Shown: piece by piece, positions 7,901 to 15,580 of the stretch
Numbering within the stretch: position 1 is the stretch's first letter
Layout of the letters: each line of letters starts with the position of its first letter
DNA from: Frondihabitans sp. PAMC 28766
GTDB taxonomy: Bacteria; Actinomycetota; Actinomycetes; Actinomycetales; Microbacteriaceae
Direction: 5' to 3'
NCBI RefSeq assembly: GCF_001577365.1
Contig: NZ_CP014513.1
Span: forward strand, 1,054,001 to 1,118,000
DNA length: 64,000 bases
The notes under the pieces: model-generated
The model's input: only the letters and a program-made list of their open reading frames with translations
Told to the model about the DNA's origin: nothing
The model's database searches: none
Translations under genes and position numbers: made by a program

Positions 7901-9103
7901 ATGCGCGGCAACGGGTGGTGGCATCTGCTGTTCGCGGCGACGATGGCCGTGCTGGCAGGCATCCTCACCGCGAACCTCGTCCAGGGCGCCCCCCGCGACG
8001 CTCTGTCGCTGGTGGCCGTCGGCATCCTGGTCGTCGCCTACGTCGTCGTCGGCCGACACGGCTTCACGTCGACGAGGGGTGCGGTGGTCTTCCTGCCCGT
8101 CATGGTGCTCTGCGCCGGTGTCGGCGCCGCGGGCGACCCGAACATGGCCTTCGTGCAGTGCATCGCGATGCCGCTGCTCTGGACTCAGATCCGCCGCACC
8201 CGCAACGCCGTCGTCGTCAACGTCGCCCTGGTCGCCGCGATCGCTGCGGGCATGCTGGTCTTCTTCGGCAGCGGCGCGCAGTCGATCGTCGAGGTCGCGC
8301 TGATCGAAGGGTGCAGCCTCGTCGGCAGCCTCTGCCTCGGCATCTGGATCTCGCGCATCTTCGAGCTCAGCATCGAGCGACAGCGACTGCTCGACGAGCT
8401 GCGCGCCGCCCAGCAGCAGGTGGCAGTGCTCGGGCGCGAAGCCGGCGCCGCCGCCGAACGCGAGCGTCTCGCGCGCGAACTGCACGACACGATCGCGCAG
8501 AGCATCACGGGCGTCGTCCTCCTCGCCCAGCGGGCCGGTCGCGAGCTCGCCGCAGACTCGCCCGAGGCCGCGGCCGAGACGCTCGTGCTCATCGAGGAGA
8601 CCGCTCGCGAGACACTCGTTGAGACGCGTACGCTCGTCGCGGCGGGCGCCCCGGTCGACCTCGACGCCGGGCTCGACGCCGCGCTGCTGCGCCTCGGGCG
8701 GCGATTCGAACGCGAGACCGGGCTGCACGTCGAGGTCACGGTGCCGGGCGACGGGCCGACCGCGGCACTGCCCAAAGAGACCCAGGTCGTCGTGCTGCGT
8801 TGCGCCCAGGAGGCGCTCGCCAACGTGCGCAAGCACTCCGAGGCGTCGACGGTCGCCATCGCTCTCCGACGCTCAGGAGCCGACGTGGTGCTGGAGGTGC
8901 GCGACGACGGCCGCGGGTTCTCGCCGGATGCCCTCGAAGACGGCTTCGGAATCGCGGGCATGCGCTCGCGCGTCGCCGTCGTCGGCGGGCGGCTCGACGT
9001 CGAGACCGCGCCCGGGGCCGGGGTTCGGCTCACGGCCACGGTCGCAGCCACCCTCGCGTCCGTCGGCGCCGGGGCCTCGTCGGCCGAGGTGGTCCGGTCG
9101 TGA
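7901..9103 (+). CDS. sensor histidine kinase, NarL/HisKA_3 type
   Basis: 400 aa. The N-terminal 150 residues hold about five hydrophobic segments with no large extracellular domain, as in intramembrane-sensing kinases. The dimerisation/phosphoacceptor block ERLARELHDTIAQS has its histidine at about residue 195. The ATPase domain shows VVLRCAQEALANVRKHS (N-box), DDGRGF and GFGIAGMRSRV. ATG 7901 was chosen because of the -10 box six bases upstream; GTG 7868 is the alternative. The stop overlaps the regulator start (GTGA). It probably senses cell-envelope stress or the exporter substrate. Confidence 0.9.
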   Translation: MRGNGWWHLLFAATMAVLAGILTANLVQGAPRDALSLVAVGILVVAYVVVGRHGFTSTRGAVVFLPVMVLCAGVGAAGDPNMAFVQCIAMPLLWTQIRRTRNAVVVNVALVAAIAAGMLVFFGSGAQSIVEVALIEGCSLVGSLCLGIWISRIFELSIERQRLLDELRAAQQQVAVLGREAGAAAERERLARELHDTIAQSITGVVLLAQRAGRELAADSPEAAAETLVLIEETARETLVETRTLVAAGAPVDLDAGLDAALLRLGRRFERETGLHVEVTVPGDGPTAALPKETQVVVLRCAQEALANVRKHSEASTVAIALRRSGADVVLEVRDDGRGFSPDALEDGFGIAGMRSRVAVVGGRLDVETAPGAGVRLTATVAATLASVGAGASSAEVVRS

Positions 9104-9744
9104 TCCGGGTGCTCGTGGCCGACGATCACCCCATCGTGCGCAGCGGCATCGTGGCGCTGCTCGCGTCGGCCGACGACGTCGAGGTGATCGGCGAGGCCGT
9201 CGACGGGCGGGAGTGCGTTCGGCTCGCCCACGAGCTCCGGCCCGACGTGGTGCTCATGGACCTCCGCATGCCGCAGCTCGACGGCGACGAGGCGACCGCT
9301 CTCATCGTGCGTGCCGACCCGGGCGTGCGCGTGGTGCTGCTCACGACCTATGAGACCGACGACGCGATCCTGCGGGCCATCGAGGCCGGGGCATCGGGAT
9401 ACCTGCTGAAGGCCGCACCGGAGGCCGAGATCCTCGCCGGGGTGCGCTCGGTCGCGCGAGGCGAGGTTGCTCTCGCGCCGTCGATCGCCGCGACCCTGGT
9501 GCGCGCCGTCGCTGCGAGCCAGGCGCCCCCGACGCCCGCGGTGGCCTTGACGGAGCGTGAGACACAGGTGCTGCAACTCGTCGCTCGCGGCAACAGCAAC
9601 CGTGAGGCGGCGGCCTCGCTCTTCGTCAGCGAGGCCACCGTCAAGACGCACCTGCTGCACGTCTTCGAGAAGCTCGGGGTCGGCGATCGGACGCGCGCCG
9701 TGACGCTCGCGATGGAGCTCGGCCTTCTGCCCGCGACGCCCTGA
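9100..9744 (+). CDS. LuxR/NarL-type response regulator
   Basis: 214 aa. The receiver domain at residues 1-120 has the acidic pair D8-D9, the phosphoacceptor D54 in VVLMDLRMP and a conserved lysine in GYLLKA. The C-terminal LuxR helix-turn-helix begins ALTERETQVLQLVARG and contains SEATVKTHLLHVFEKLG. The gene is translationally coupled to the kinase. The most likely target is the promoter of the upstream exporter operon. Confidence 0.93.
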   Translation: MIRVLVADDHPIVRSGIVALLASADDVEVIGEAVDGRECVRLAHELRPDVVLMDLRMPQLDGDEATALIVRADPGVRVVLLTTYETDDAILRAIEAGASGYLLKAAPEAEILAGVRSVARGEVALAPSIAATLVRAVAASQAPPTPAVALTERETQVLQLVARGNSNREAAASLFVSEATVKTHLLHVFEKLGVGDRTRAVTLAMELGLLPATP

Positions 9745-9870
9745 TCGGGCGGGTCGACCCGTGGGCTTCCTGAGAGCGAAGCGCGAGCGGTGGCGTAACT
9801 TCCATCGTGGTCGCCGCGGCTCCGCCCGAATCGGAGTCGTTCTTCCAGAGGCCGGACGCCGACCCTAGCG

Positions 9871-10263
9871 GTGTTCCGTGCGGAGGCGACGGTGCGCCCC
9901 TCGATGTTTCCCTCCGGGGGGCGTGCCCCTCCGCTCGTCTTCTCGGCCCTCGCTGCCGTCATCGGGGCCGCCTCGCTGATCAGCGGCCTGCTCGAGGCGC
10001 GGGCCGCCCGCCGGCGCCTCGACGAGGTGACGCGGCGGGAGCAGTTGTGGGTGCGGTGGACGTGGGCGGCGGAGCGGCTCGTCGACTCCGATGGTCGGGT
10101 CAGCGAGTTGGGAGCGATCGTCATGGAAGCACTCAACGAGATGCCATGGGTGATGGATGACGATATGCGTATATCGGGTATCGTAGGCTTGTCACCGGTC
10201 TTTGATGGGCCAGATGTGCGGGGCGATGATGTGACGGAGGAACGTGATGGTCGACCTGTATGA
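9871..10263 (+). CDS. small single-pass membrane protein, hypothetical
   Basis: 130 aa from GTG 9871, or 119 aa from ATG 9904. One hydrophobic segment (PLVFSALAAVIGAASLISG) is followed by a charged region with RAARRRLDEV and a C-terminal acidic tail. I do not recognise the family. A different frame starting at GTG 9807 gives MVAAAPPESESFFQRPDADPSG, which reads like a protein N-terminus in front of this frame. A +1 shift near 9870 could therefore have split one gene, but this cannot be decided here. It overlaps the next gene by 17 nt. Confidence 0.45.
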   Translation: MFRAEATVRPSMFPSGGRAPPLVFSALAAVIGAASLISGLLEARAARRRLDEVTRREQLWVRWTWAAERLVDSDGRVSELGAIVMEALNEMPWVMDDDMRISGIVGLSPVFDGPDVRGDDVTEERDGRPV

Positions 10264-10495
10264 GCGGGATCTCTCGTCGCTTCGCACGCGCCGAGAGCGG
10301 TCGATTCATCTCGTGGCGGTCGTGGTCAAGAACCTGGATCGAAGGGCCATGCGAGAGCGCAAGCCGCCGCCGAGCGACCCGCAGATGATGCGCTTCAGAA
10401 AAGCCGTCGCAGAGGTCGAGGAGGAGATCCGGCTGCGCGAGGAGGCGGAGGCCGCTGCAGCGGTTGACGCCGAAGCGCGGCACGCCGCTCAGTAG
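10247..10495 (+). CDS. small charged protein, hypothetical
   Basis: 82 aa. GGAGGA at 10236-10241 lies 5 nt before ATG 10247, which decides this start over GTG 10244. The protein is strongly charged (ERDLSSLRTRRERSIH), and its C-terminal half (VAEVEEEIRLREEAEAAAA) is predicted coiled coil. It follows the small membrane protein with a 17-nt overlap, so the two are probably made together. The function is unknown. Confidence 0.5.
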   Translation: MVDLYERDLSSLRTRRERSIHLVAVVVKNLDRRAMRERKPPPSDPQMMRFRKAVAEVEEEIRLREEAEAAAAVDAEARHAAQ

Positions 10496-10782
10496 GGCAA
10501 CCGCGACCAACGCGAGCCGTCGCGACGCGTGAGAGCGGCCGCGAGCACTTCGGCGACACGCGTCGTCTCGGCGGCCACTTCGTCGGTGACCAGCGAGGCG
10601 CTGCGGTCGTCGTCGGCACCGAAGCGGACGGTGAGGCGGGCCTGCCCGCGCACGACGGCGACATCCTGCGCCTCGACGACGGCTGTCCGGGAGGCCGCGC
10701 CGGCCGCCGTCGGAAGGACGGACTCGGGGTCGACGCCCGGCGCGAGGCGCCCGATCGTCAGGGTGACGCGATACGACGCCAC
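10489..10782 (-). CDS. 97-aa hypothetical protein downstream of GNAT gene
   Basis: Starts at GTG 10782, two bases after the stop of the acetyltransferase gene, so it is translationally coupled to it. The first half (SYRVTLTIGRLAPGVDPESV) and the second half (VAAETTRVAEVLAAALTRR) suggest a compact alpha/beta fold. No catalytic motif is visible. Its 3' end overlaps the end of the convergent gene at 10247-10495 by 7 nt. Family not recognised. Confidence 0.55.
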   Translation of the reverse strand: MASYRVTLTIGRLAPGVDPESVLPTAAGAASRTAVVEAQDVAVVRGQARLTVRFGADDDRSASLVTDEVAAETTRVAEVLAAALTRRDGSRWSRLPY

Positions 10783-10784
10783 GG

Positions 10785-11405
10785 TCAGCTGCGGTGGGCG
10801 GCGCGCTGCTCGAGCGAGCGCTTCACCGTCGGCCACTCGCCGTCGATGATCGAGAACACGACGGTGTCGCGGATGGTGCCTTCGGGCCACACCTTGTGGT
10901 TGCGCAGCACGCCGTCCTGTTTGGCGCCGAGGCGGGCGACCGCGGCGCGCGACTGCTGGTTGTGCCAGTGGGTGCGGAACTCGACGGCGATGCAGCCGAG
11001 GTCGTCGAAGGCGCGGCCGAGCAGCAGCAGCTTCGCCTCGGTGTTGATGCCGCTGCGCTGGTAGGACCGGCCGAGCCAGGTCGAGCCGATCTCGAGGCGG
11101 CGATTGGTCGGCTCGATGTTGAGGTAGGTCGTGATGCCGACGGCCTTCTGTGATTCGCGGTCGACGATCGCCCAGGGGGTGGACAGCCCCGCGGCGTGCT
11201 GCTCGAGACGGGACGCGATGTCGTCGGGCATCCGGTCGGGCGAGGCGATGTGCGTGGCGTACCAGGTCTGCCACAGGTCGCCGACCGCGACGGCCTCGGC
11301 GAGATCCGCAGCGTGGGTCGCAGCGAGCGGCTCGAGGGCGACGCGGTCGCCGACGAGCGTGGGGCGTTCGAAGAAGGCGGCGGGGGTGGCAGGCGCGGTG
11401 CTCAT
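10785..11405 (-). CDS. GNAT-family N-acetyltransferase
   Basis: 206 aa from ATG 11405. It has the RimJ/RimL-like layout: an N-terminal FFERPTLVGDRVALEPL strand, a central acetyl-CoA region (IGSTWLGRSYQRSGINTEAKLLLL) and the strand FRTHWHNQQSRAAVARLGAKQDGVLRNH, which is diagnostic of this branch. It probably acetylates a protein N-terminus or a small amine. The substrate is unknown. Confidence 0.88.
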   Translation of the reverse strand: MSTAPATPAAFFERPTLVGDRVALEPLAATHAADLAEAVAVGDLWQTWYATHIASPDRMPDDIASRLEQHAAGLSTPWAIVDRESQKAVGITTYLNIEPTNRRLEIGSTWLGRSYQRSGINTEAKLLLLGRAFDDLGCIAVEFRTHWHNQQSRAAVARLGAKQDGVLRNHKVWPEGTIRDTVVFSIIDGEWPTVKRSLEQRAAHRS

Positions 11406-11424
11406 GTCATCGACAGTAGAGGGG

Positions 11425-11724
11425 TCAGGCGTAGGTGCGCAGCAGCCGCCACCGCGCGCTGTACGGGTCGAGCCCGACGTCGAACACGAACGTCTCGCCG
11501 CCGTCTCCCGTGGCCTGGAAGCGCCACGACTCGCGTGGCTCCGGCGGGTGCGTGATCGCCGGGTCGAACGCCGTCTCGGTCTGCCAGCCGGGGAAGGTCG
11601 GCTGAAGGCGCGTCGGCACGTCGCTGACGCGGTAGCGTCGCGCACGCCACACGATCCGCTGAGGCACGCCGTCGTCCGACACCCACACGGTCACGGATTC
11701 GTCGACCCGGGTCATGGTCTCCAC
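11425..11724 (-). CDS. conserved small protein, DUF6504-like
   Basis: 99 aa. VTVWVSDDGVPQRIVWRARRYRV followed by W-rich strands resembles a short actinobacterial family (DUF6504-like; the name is from memory and uncertain). The remainder, ESWRFQATGDGGETFVFDVGL and ARWRLLRTYA, suggests an all-beta fold. GTG 11724 was chosen because AGGAG sits 4 nt upstream; ATG 11715 is the alternative. It runs in the same direction as the GNAT gene, which starts 19 nt further on. Confidence 0.65.
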   Translation of the reverse strand: METMTRVDESVTVWVSDDGVPQRIVWRARRYRVSDVPTRLQPTFPGWQTETAFDPAITHPPEPRESWRFQATGDGGETFVFDVGLDPYSARWRLLRTYA

Positions 11725-11824
11725 CTCGCTCCTCTCGTTCGAACGTATGTTCGATAGATCGAGACTCTACGACGTGAGGGTGCGACGCGCCAAGAGCAGA
11801 GAGGAGAAGGGGAGAGACGGGTCG

Positions 11825-12853
11825 TCAGCCGCGGGTGATCTTGTCGCCCGATGACATCTGCCAGAGGGCGACACCATGCAGCCCGGACGACTTCGCCAGA
11901 TTCGAACGCACCGTCAACGATTCGCCGTCCGACCACCAGATCACCGTGCCGTTCGACAACGTCGCGGTCCACTCGCCCTGGGCGGCGACCCAGCGGGCCT
12001 TGCTGCCCGCCTGCTTCCGAGCAGCAGCCGCCGTGACGACCCCGCCACGGCCGTCGCTCGTCCAGGTGTAGCCGTAGCCGGCGACCCCGAGGTCGACCTT
12101 GTTCGCGCTGACCTGCGAGGTGAGAGCGCTGACCGCCTGCCGCGTCCAGGGCAGGCCGCCGACCGGGCCGGCGGCGGTGAAGCCGGTGCCGTGTTCGTCA
12201 TACGCCATCAGGACGTACCGCCCGACGAGCGGGTTCAGCCTCTTCAGGTCGAAACCCGCGCCCGCGTAGTCGCTCGCCGCGGCGACCGCCGGCAGGGTCA
12301 TCGAGATCGTTGCCGACTTCGGCAGTGTCGACCGCAGCTCGGAGACGAACGTGACGAGGTCGTCGCTGTCCGCCTTCGAGAGCGACTCGAAGTCGATCTG
12401 CACCCCGTCGTAGCCGCCGTGCTCGATCTCGCCGGCGAGCCCGGCGATGACGAACGAGCGGTTCTCGGCGCTCGAGAGCATCGCGCTCGCCAGCGAATCG
12501 CTGAACGCGCCCTGCGACGGGTCGATGTTGGTGACCAGCAGCTCCGACTTCAGGTGATCGGCCTTGGCGGACGCTGCCGTCTTCAGGGCCTCCTGCGACG
12601 AGGCGGCGACACCGGCTCCGTCGGTGGTGAGGTTGACGCTCGAGATGCCGACGATGTCGAGGGCCTTCCGGTCGCGCGACATGGCCTTCAGGGTGGCGGC
12701 GCCGGGCACGCCGTAGCCCTCGACCGAGAGCGAGGCCGGGACGACGGCGTCGTGACCGGTCGTCGAAGCGGCCCCGCTGCATCCTGCCACCGAGAGAACG
12801 GTGGCGAGCGCGAGGCCCGTGGCGAGGGGCCGCAGCACCCGGTGACGACTCAT
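11825..12853 (-). CDS. GH18-like lipoprotein (chitinase-fold)
   Basis: 342 aa. A lipoprotein signal peptide ends in the lipobox VAGC (residues about 22-25), so the mature protein is anchored to the outer membrane face. The chain then follows the GH18 barrel: LDIVGISSVNL, then YDGVQIDFESL (the DxxDxDxE-type catalytic strand, here D-x-x-x-D-F-E), YVLMAYDEHG and VAGYGYTWTSDG, ending in LHGVALWQMSSGD. This pattern is closest to the YaaH/spore-coat-like GH18 group that acts on peptidoglycan or chitin-like glycans. No carbohydrate-binding module is present. Confidence 0.82.
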   Translation of the reverse strand: MSRHRVLRPLATGLALATVLSVAGCSGAASTTGHDAVVPASLSVEGYGVPGAATLKAMSRDRKALDIVGISSVNLTTDGAGVAASSQEALKTAASAKADHLKSELLVTNIDPSQGAFSDSLASAMLSSAENRSFVIAGLAGEIEHGGYDGVQIDFESLSKADSDDLVTFVSELRSTLPKSATISMTLPAVAAASDYAGAGFDLKRLNPLVGRYVLMAYDEHGTGFTAAGPVGGLPWTRQAVSALTSQVSANKVDLGVAGYGYTWTSDGRGGVVTAAAARKQAGSKARWVAAQGEWTATLSNGTVIWWSDGESLTVRSNLAKSSGLHGVALWQMSSGDKITRG

Positions 12854-13165
12854 GCGACGAGGGTATCGGGACAGGTCCTCGCCTCGCTGGACGTGCGAGA
12901 CACCCCCACTTCGGGTGGGGCCGGCTGACGAACCGGTGAATTCTTCGGTGTGCCCGAGGTGATTTCGGGGGGCACGATCGGCGACGAGAAAGTGTCTCGC
13001 CGGTGGCCCCCGAGAGACATCAGGATCCGGCGCCTGTCGACGCGTCCATAACTTGCGGGGTACAAACGCGAACCGTGTCGGCACTTTGGAGGACACCCGG
13101 CGGGCTCGTGTCCGCACAAATGCGGACACGGTCGTCAGTCGTTTCGTGCCGGCTGCGAGAACCGG
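12854..13165. other. 312-bp intergenic region upstream of GH18 gene
   Basis: No convincing ORF. It holds a CCCCAC-TTCGG-GTGGGG hairpin (12904-12920) in the probable 5' leader of the GH18 gene and a second hairpin at 13107-13130. The promoter for the GH18 lipoprotein gene must lie here, but I could not pick a clear -35/-10 pair. Confidence 0.5.
13107..13130. terminator. 10-bp perfect hairpin 3' of the small Cys-rich gene
   Basis: CGTGTCCGCA-CAAA-TGCGGACACG, a perfect stem with a 4-nt loop, 36 nt beyond the stop of the minus-strand gene at 13166-13294. There is no clear U-tract, so Rho-independent action is only probable. Confidence 0.5.
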
Positions 13166-13294
13166 TCAGCGCGCGGGCCGGAAGCGCCGGCAGTCGCAGA
13201 GGCTGCAGTCGGACCCCCGCCGATAGTGCTCGTGCGCTTCCTTCACGTGCCCGCAGAGACAGACGGGCTCGGCGGGAGCGGTCTTGGGCGACAT
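13166..13294 (-). CDS. 42-aa Cys/His-rich putative zinc-binding protein
   Basis: From ATG 13294 the product is 42 aa: a short tail, then CLCGHVKEAHEHYRRGSDC and SLCDCRRF. The pattern CxCGH-x4-H-x8-C-x2-C-x-C looks like a small zinc ribbon and is too regular to be chance. An upstream in-frame ATG (13363) would add 23 residues without family character, and no clear Shine-Dalgarno sequence decides the start. The role is unknown; nucleic-acid or protein binding is possible. Confidence 0.55.
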   Translation of the reverse strand: MSPKTAPAEPVCLCGHVKEAHEHYRRGSDCSLCDCRRFRPAR

Positions 13295-13700
13295 GGGAAC
13301 CCGTTCGAGGACTCGTGGCCCGGAGGCCGACGTGCGCGACAGTGAGCGTCGTCGCGTGTTCACGATAGCCCGGAGGCGGCCTCAGGTGGTGACCAGCCGA
13401 ATCGGGGTACGGGCCTGTGGAGAACCCCGCTTGTCCGCATCATGGGGGACAGGGGTTCGAACCCCTGTCGGCGTCGGCGTAACGGGGGACTTAACGCTCG
13501 GAGCGCCTCCGGCGTGACCCTCGTATGCGGGGGTATTGCCCGTTCTCGCCACGCGATTAGGTTGGCCACACCCGAAGCGAAACGAACACGGTCTCAGGCC
13601 GAAGTCGTAACGTAGACCGGGTCGGCCCCTCCCCAAGGCCGGCTCTGCTCCGGTCGAGCACCACCCGAACGCTCGACAACGGGCACCCGCAACACCCGAG
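13295..13700. other. 406-bp intergenic region before the GT2 cluster
   Basis: No supported gene. It contains the 22-bp palindrome at 13448-13469, a hairpin around ACGCTCGGAGCGCC...GGCGT (13494-13515) and the promoters of two divergent units. A TTAGGTT box at 13557 and a TAACGT box near 13608 are candidate -10 elements for the GT2 operon, but neither has a good -35. Confidence 0.4.
13448..13469. repeat. 22-bp perfect palindrome resembling a tRNA T-arm
   Basis: A perfect dyad centred on TTCGAA (core AGGGGTTCGAACCCCT). GGTTCGAACC is the T-arm consensus, but no acceptor, D or anticodon arm can be folded around it on either strand. It is either a tRNA-derived remnant, such as an old attachment site, or simply a palindromic site. 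Confidence 0.4.
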
Positions 13701-14585
13701 TTGCCATCCCGCCCCGAACAACCCGCCTACCCGAATTGGCTTACCCCTCATGACTCTTCGCCCTGCCTGCGCTCGTCCAACCCCACCATCTCGATCATCG
13801 TTCCGGCCCGCAACGAGGCCAAGAACCTCGAGGTGATCCTGCCCCAGCTGCCCCAGGTCCACGAGGTCATCCTCGTCGACGGCAACTCGGTCGACGGCAC
13901 CGTCGAGACCGCTCAGCGCGTCCTGCCCGGCATCAAGGTCATCAATCAGACCCGCAAGGGCAAGGGCAACGCCCTGGCCTGCGGCTTCGAGGCAGCGACC
14001 GGCGACATCATCGTCATGTTCGACGCCGACGGCTCGGCCGACCCGGCCGAGATCCCCGCCTTCATCGAGACCCTCGTCACGGGCGCCGACGTCGCCAAGG
14101 GCTCGCGTTTCCGCAAGGGCGGTGGCTCGGAAGACCTCACCCTGTTCCGCTCCGGCGGCAACCTCGGCCTCAACCTGATCTGCAACATCATCCTCGGCAC
14201 GAAGTACTCCGACCTCTGCTACGGCTACAACGCGTTCTGGCGCGACGTGCTGCCCGCCATCGAGCTGCTCGACTCGAGCCTGCCGATGCCGGCCACCGGC
14301 GGAATGCTGTGGGGCGACGGCTTCGAGATCGAGACGATCCTGACCTGCCGTTTCGCCGCCGCCAAACTGCGCGTGACCGAGGTGCCCAGCTTCGAGAAGA
14401 ACCGCATCCACGGCGAGTCGAACCTCAACGCCATCAGCGACGGCATCCGCGTGCTCAAGACGATCTTCGACGAGAAGCGTCGCGAGAACGCCGCGCTCGC
14501 CGCCGTCCGCAACCAGCCGGCGATCATGGCCGACGAGGCCGTCACAGCCCCCATCCGCATCGACGCCGAGCAGGAAGTCGCGTGA
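13701..14585 (+). CDS. GT2 glycosyltransferase, DPM1-like
   Basis: 294 aa as drawn. A GT-A domain begins at about residue 29 (ISIIVPARNEAKNLEVILPQL) with VDGNSVDGT at 59-67 and the metal-binding DAD at 108-110 in VMFDADGSADP. This matches polyprenol-phosphate mannose/glucose synthases. There is no C-terminal membrane domain. The start is uncertain: TTG 13701 is the only standard in-frame start. ATG 13750, the codon one would expect, is out of frame by one base. The gene overlaps the next by 4 nt and opens a three-gene GT2 operon. Confidence 0.82.
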   Translation: MPSRPEQPAYPNWLTPHDSSPCLRSSNPTISIIVPARNEAKNLEVILPQLPQVHEVILVDGNSVDGTVETAQRVLPGIKVINQTRKGKGNALACGFEAATGDIIVMFDADGSADPAEIPAFIETLVTGADVAKGSRFRKGGGSEDLTLFRSGGNLGLNLICNIILGTKYSDLCYGYNAFWRDVLPAIELLDSSLPMPATGGMLWGDGFEIETILTCRFAAAKLRVTEVPSFEKNRIHGESNLNAISDGIRVLKTIFDEKRRENAALAAVRNQPAIMADEAVTAPIRIDAEQEVA

Positions 14586-15580
14586 CGAGCATCATCGGGT
14601 TGGCCACCGGCACCCTCACGGTCAGCGTCATCGTCTGCGCGTACACGCAGCGCCGCTGGCAGGATCTCCAGGACTCCGTCGAGTCGGCGCGCGCCCAGAG
14701 CGCCACCACCGAGGTCGTCGTCGTGATCGACCACGAGACCGAGCTCTTCCGCCTGGCGAAGGCCCGCTGGCCCGAGCTCGTCGTGGTCGAGAACTCCGAG
14801 GCGCAGGGGCTCTCCGGCGCCCGCAACACCGGTGTCGCGATCGCGACCGGCGACATCGTCGCGTTCCTCGACGACGACGCCACCGCCGACCCCGACTGGC
14901 TGACCTGGATGCTCGACTCGTTCGACGACCCGTCGGTCGCCGGCGTCGGCGGCTACGCCGAGCCGGTCTGGCCCGACGCTCGCGGCCCGAGGCTCTACGC
15001 CGACGAGCTGCTCTGGATCGTGGGCTGCTCGTACCGCGGCCTCCCCACCGAGACCGCCGACGTGCGCAACGTGATCGGCTGCTCGATGGCCTTCCGTCGC
15101 GAGGCGATCCTCTCGGTCGGCGGCTTCTCGTCGACCGTCGGCCGCGTGGGCAACATCCCGCTCGGCGGCGAGGAGACCGAGCTCTGCATCCGCATCCGCC
15201 AGGCCGACCCGTCGGCCCGCATCGTCTTCGAGCCGATGTCGCTCGTCAATCACCGCGTCTCCGCCGACCGCGGCACCTGGGGCTACCTGCGCCGCCGCTC
15301 GTTCTACGAGGGCGTCTCGAAGGCCGTCCTCAGCCGCACGCTCGGCCGCGGAGACTCGCTCTCGAGCGAGTCGTCGTACCTGACGCGGGTGCTGCCCGGC
15401 GCCTTCTTCCGCGAACTGCGCCAGCTCGGCCGCGGTGGCGGCAAGCGCGCCGCCGCGATCGCTCTGACCGTCACGGCGACCGTCGCCGGTTACGGCCTCG
15501 GCGCCGTCTCGAACGCCAAGGCGTCCGACGCGGGCTCGGTCACGCGCCAGCTCGAGTCGACGTCTCTGGTGCGCCGATGA
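14582..15580 (+). CDS. GT2 glycosyltransferase, second of operon
   Basis: 332 aa from GTG 14582, overlapping the previous stop (GTGA). The GT-A fold shows VSVIVCAYTQRRW, GLSGARNTGVAIATGDIVAFLDDDA (residues 77-100, with the DDD metal-binding cluster) and the acceptor-site GGEETELCIRI. The last 45 residues hold one hydrophobic stretch that could anchor it at the membrane. It probably adds a sugar to a lipid-linked or surface glycan. Confidence 0.88.
   Translation: MTSIIGLATGTLTVSVIVCAYTQRRWQDLQDSVESARAQSATTEVVVVIDHETELFRLAKARWPELVVVENSEAQGLSGARNTGVAIATGDIVAFLDDDATADPDWLTWMLDSFDDPSVAGVGGYAEPVWPDARGPRLYADELLWIVGCSYRGLPTETADVRNVIGCSMAFRREAILSVGGFSSTVGRVGNIPLGGEETELCIRIRQADPSARIVFEPMSLVNHRVSADRGTWGYLRRRSFYEGVSKAVLSRTLGRGDSLSSESSYLTRVLPGAFFRELRQLGRGGGKRAAAIALTVTATVAGYGLGAVSNAKASDAGSVTRQLESTSLVRR

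Noticed and set aside
13381..13500. tRNA gene around the TTCGAA palindrome
   Set aside because: No D-arm, anticodon arm or acceptor stem can be folded on either strand; pairing in the T-stem is also off by one.
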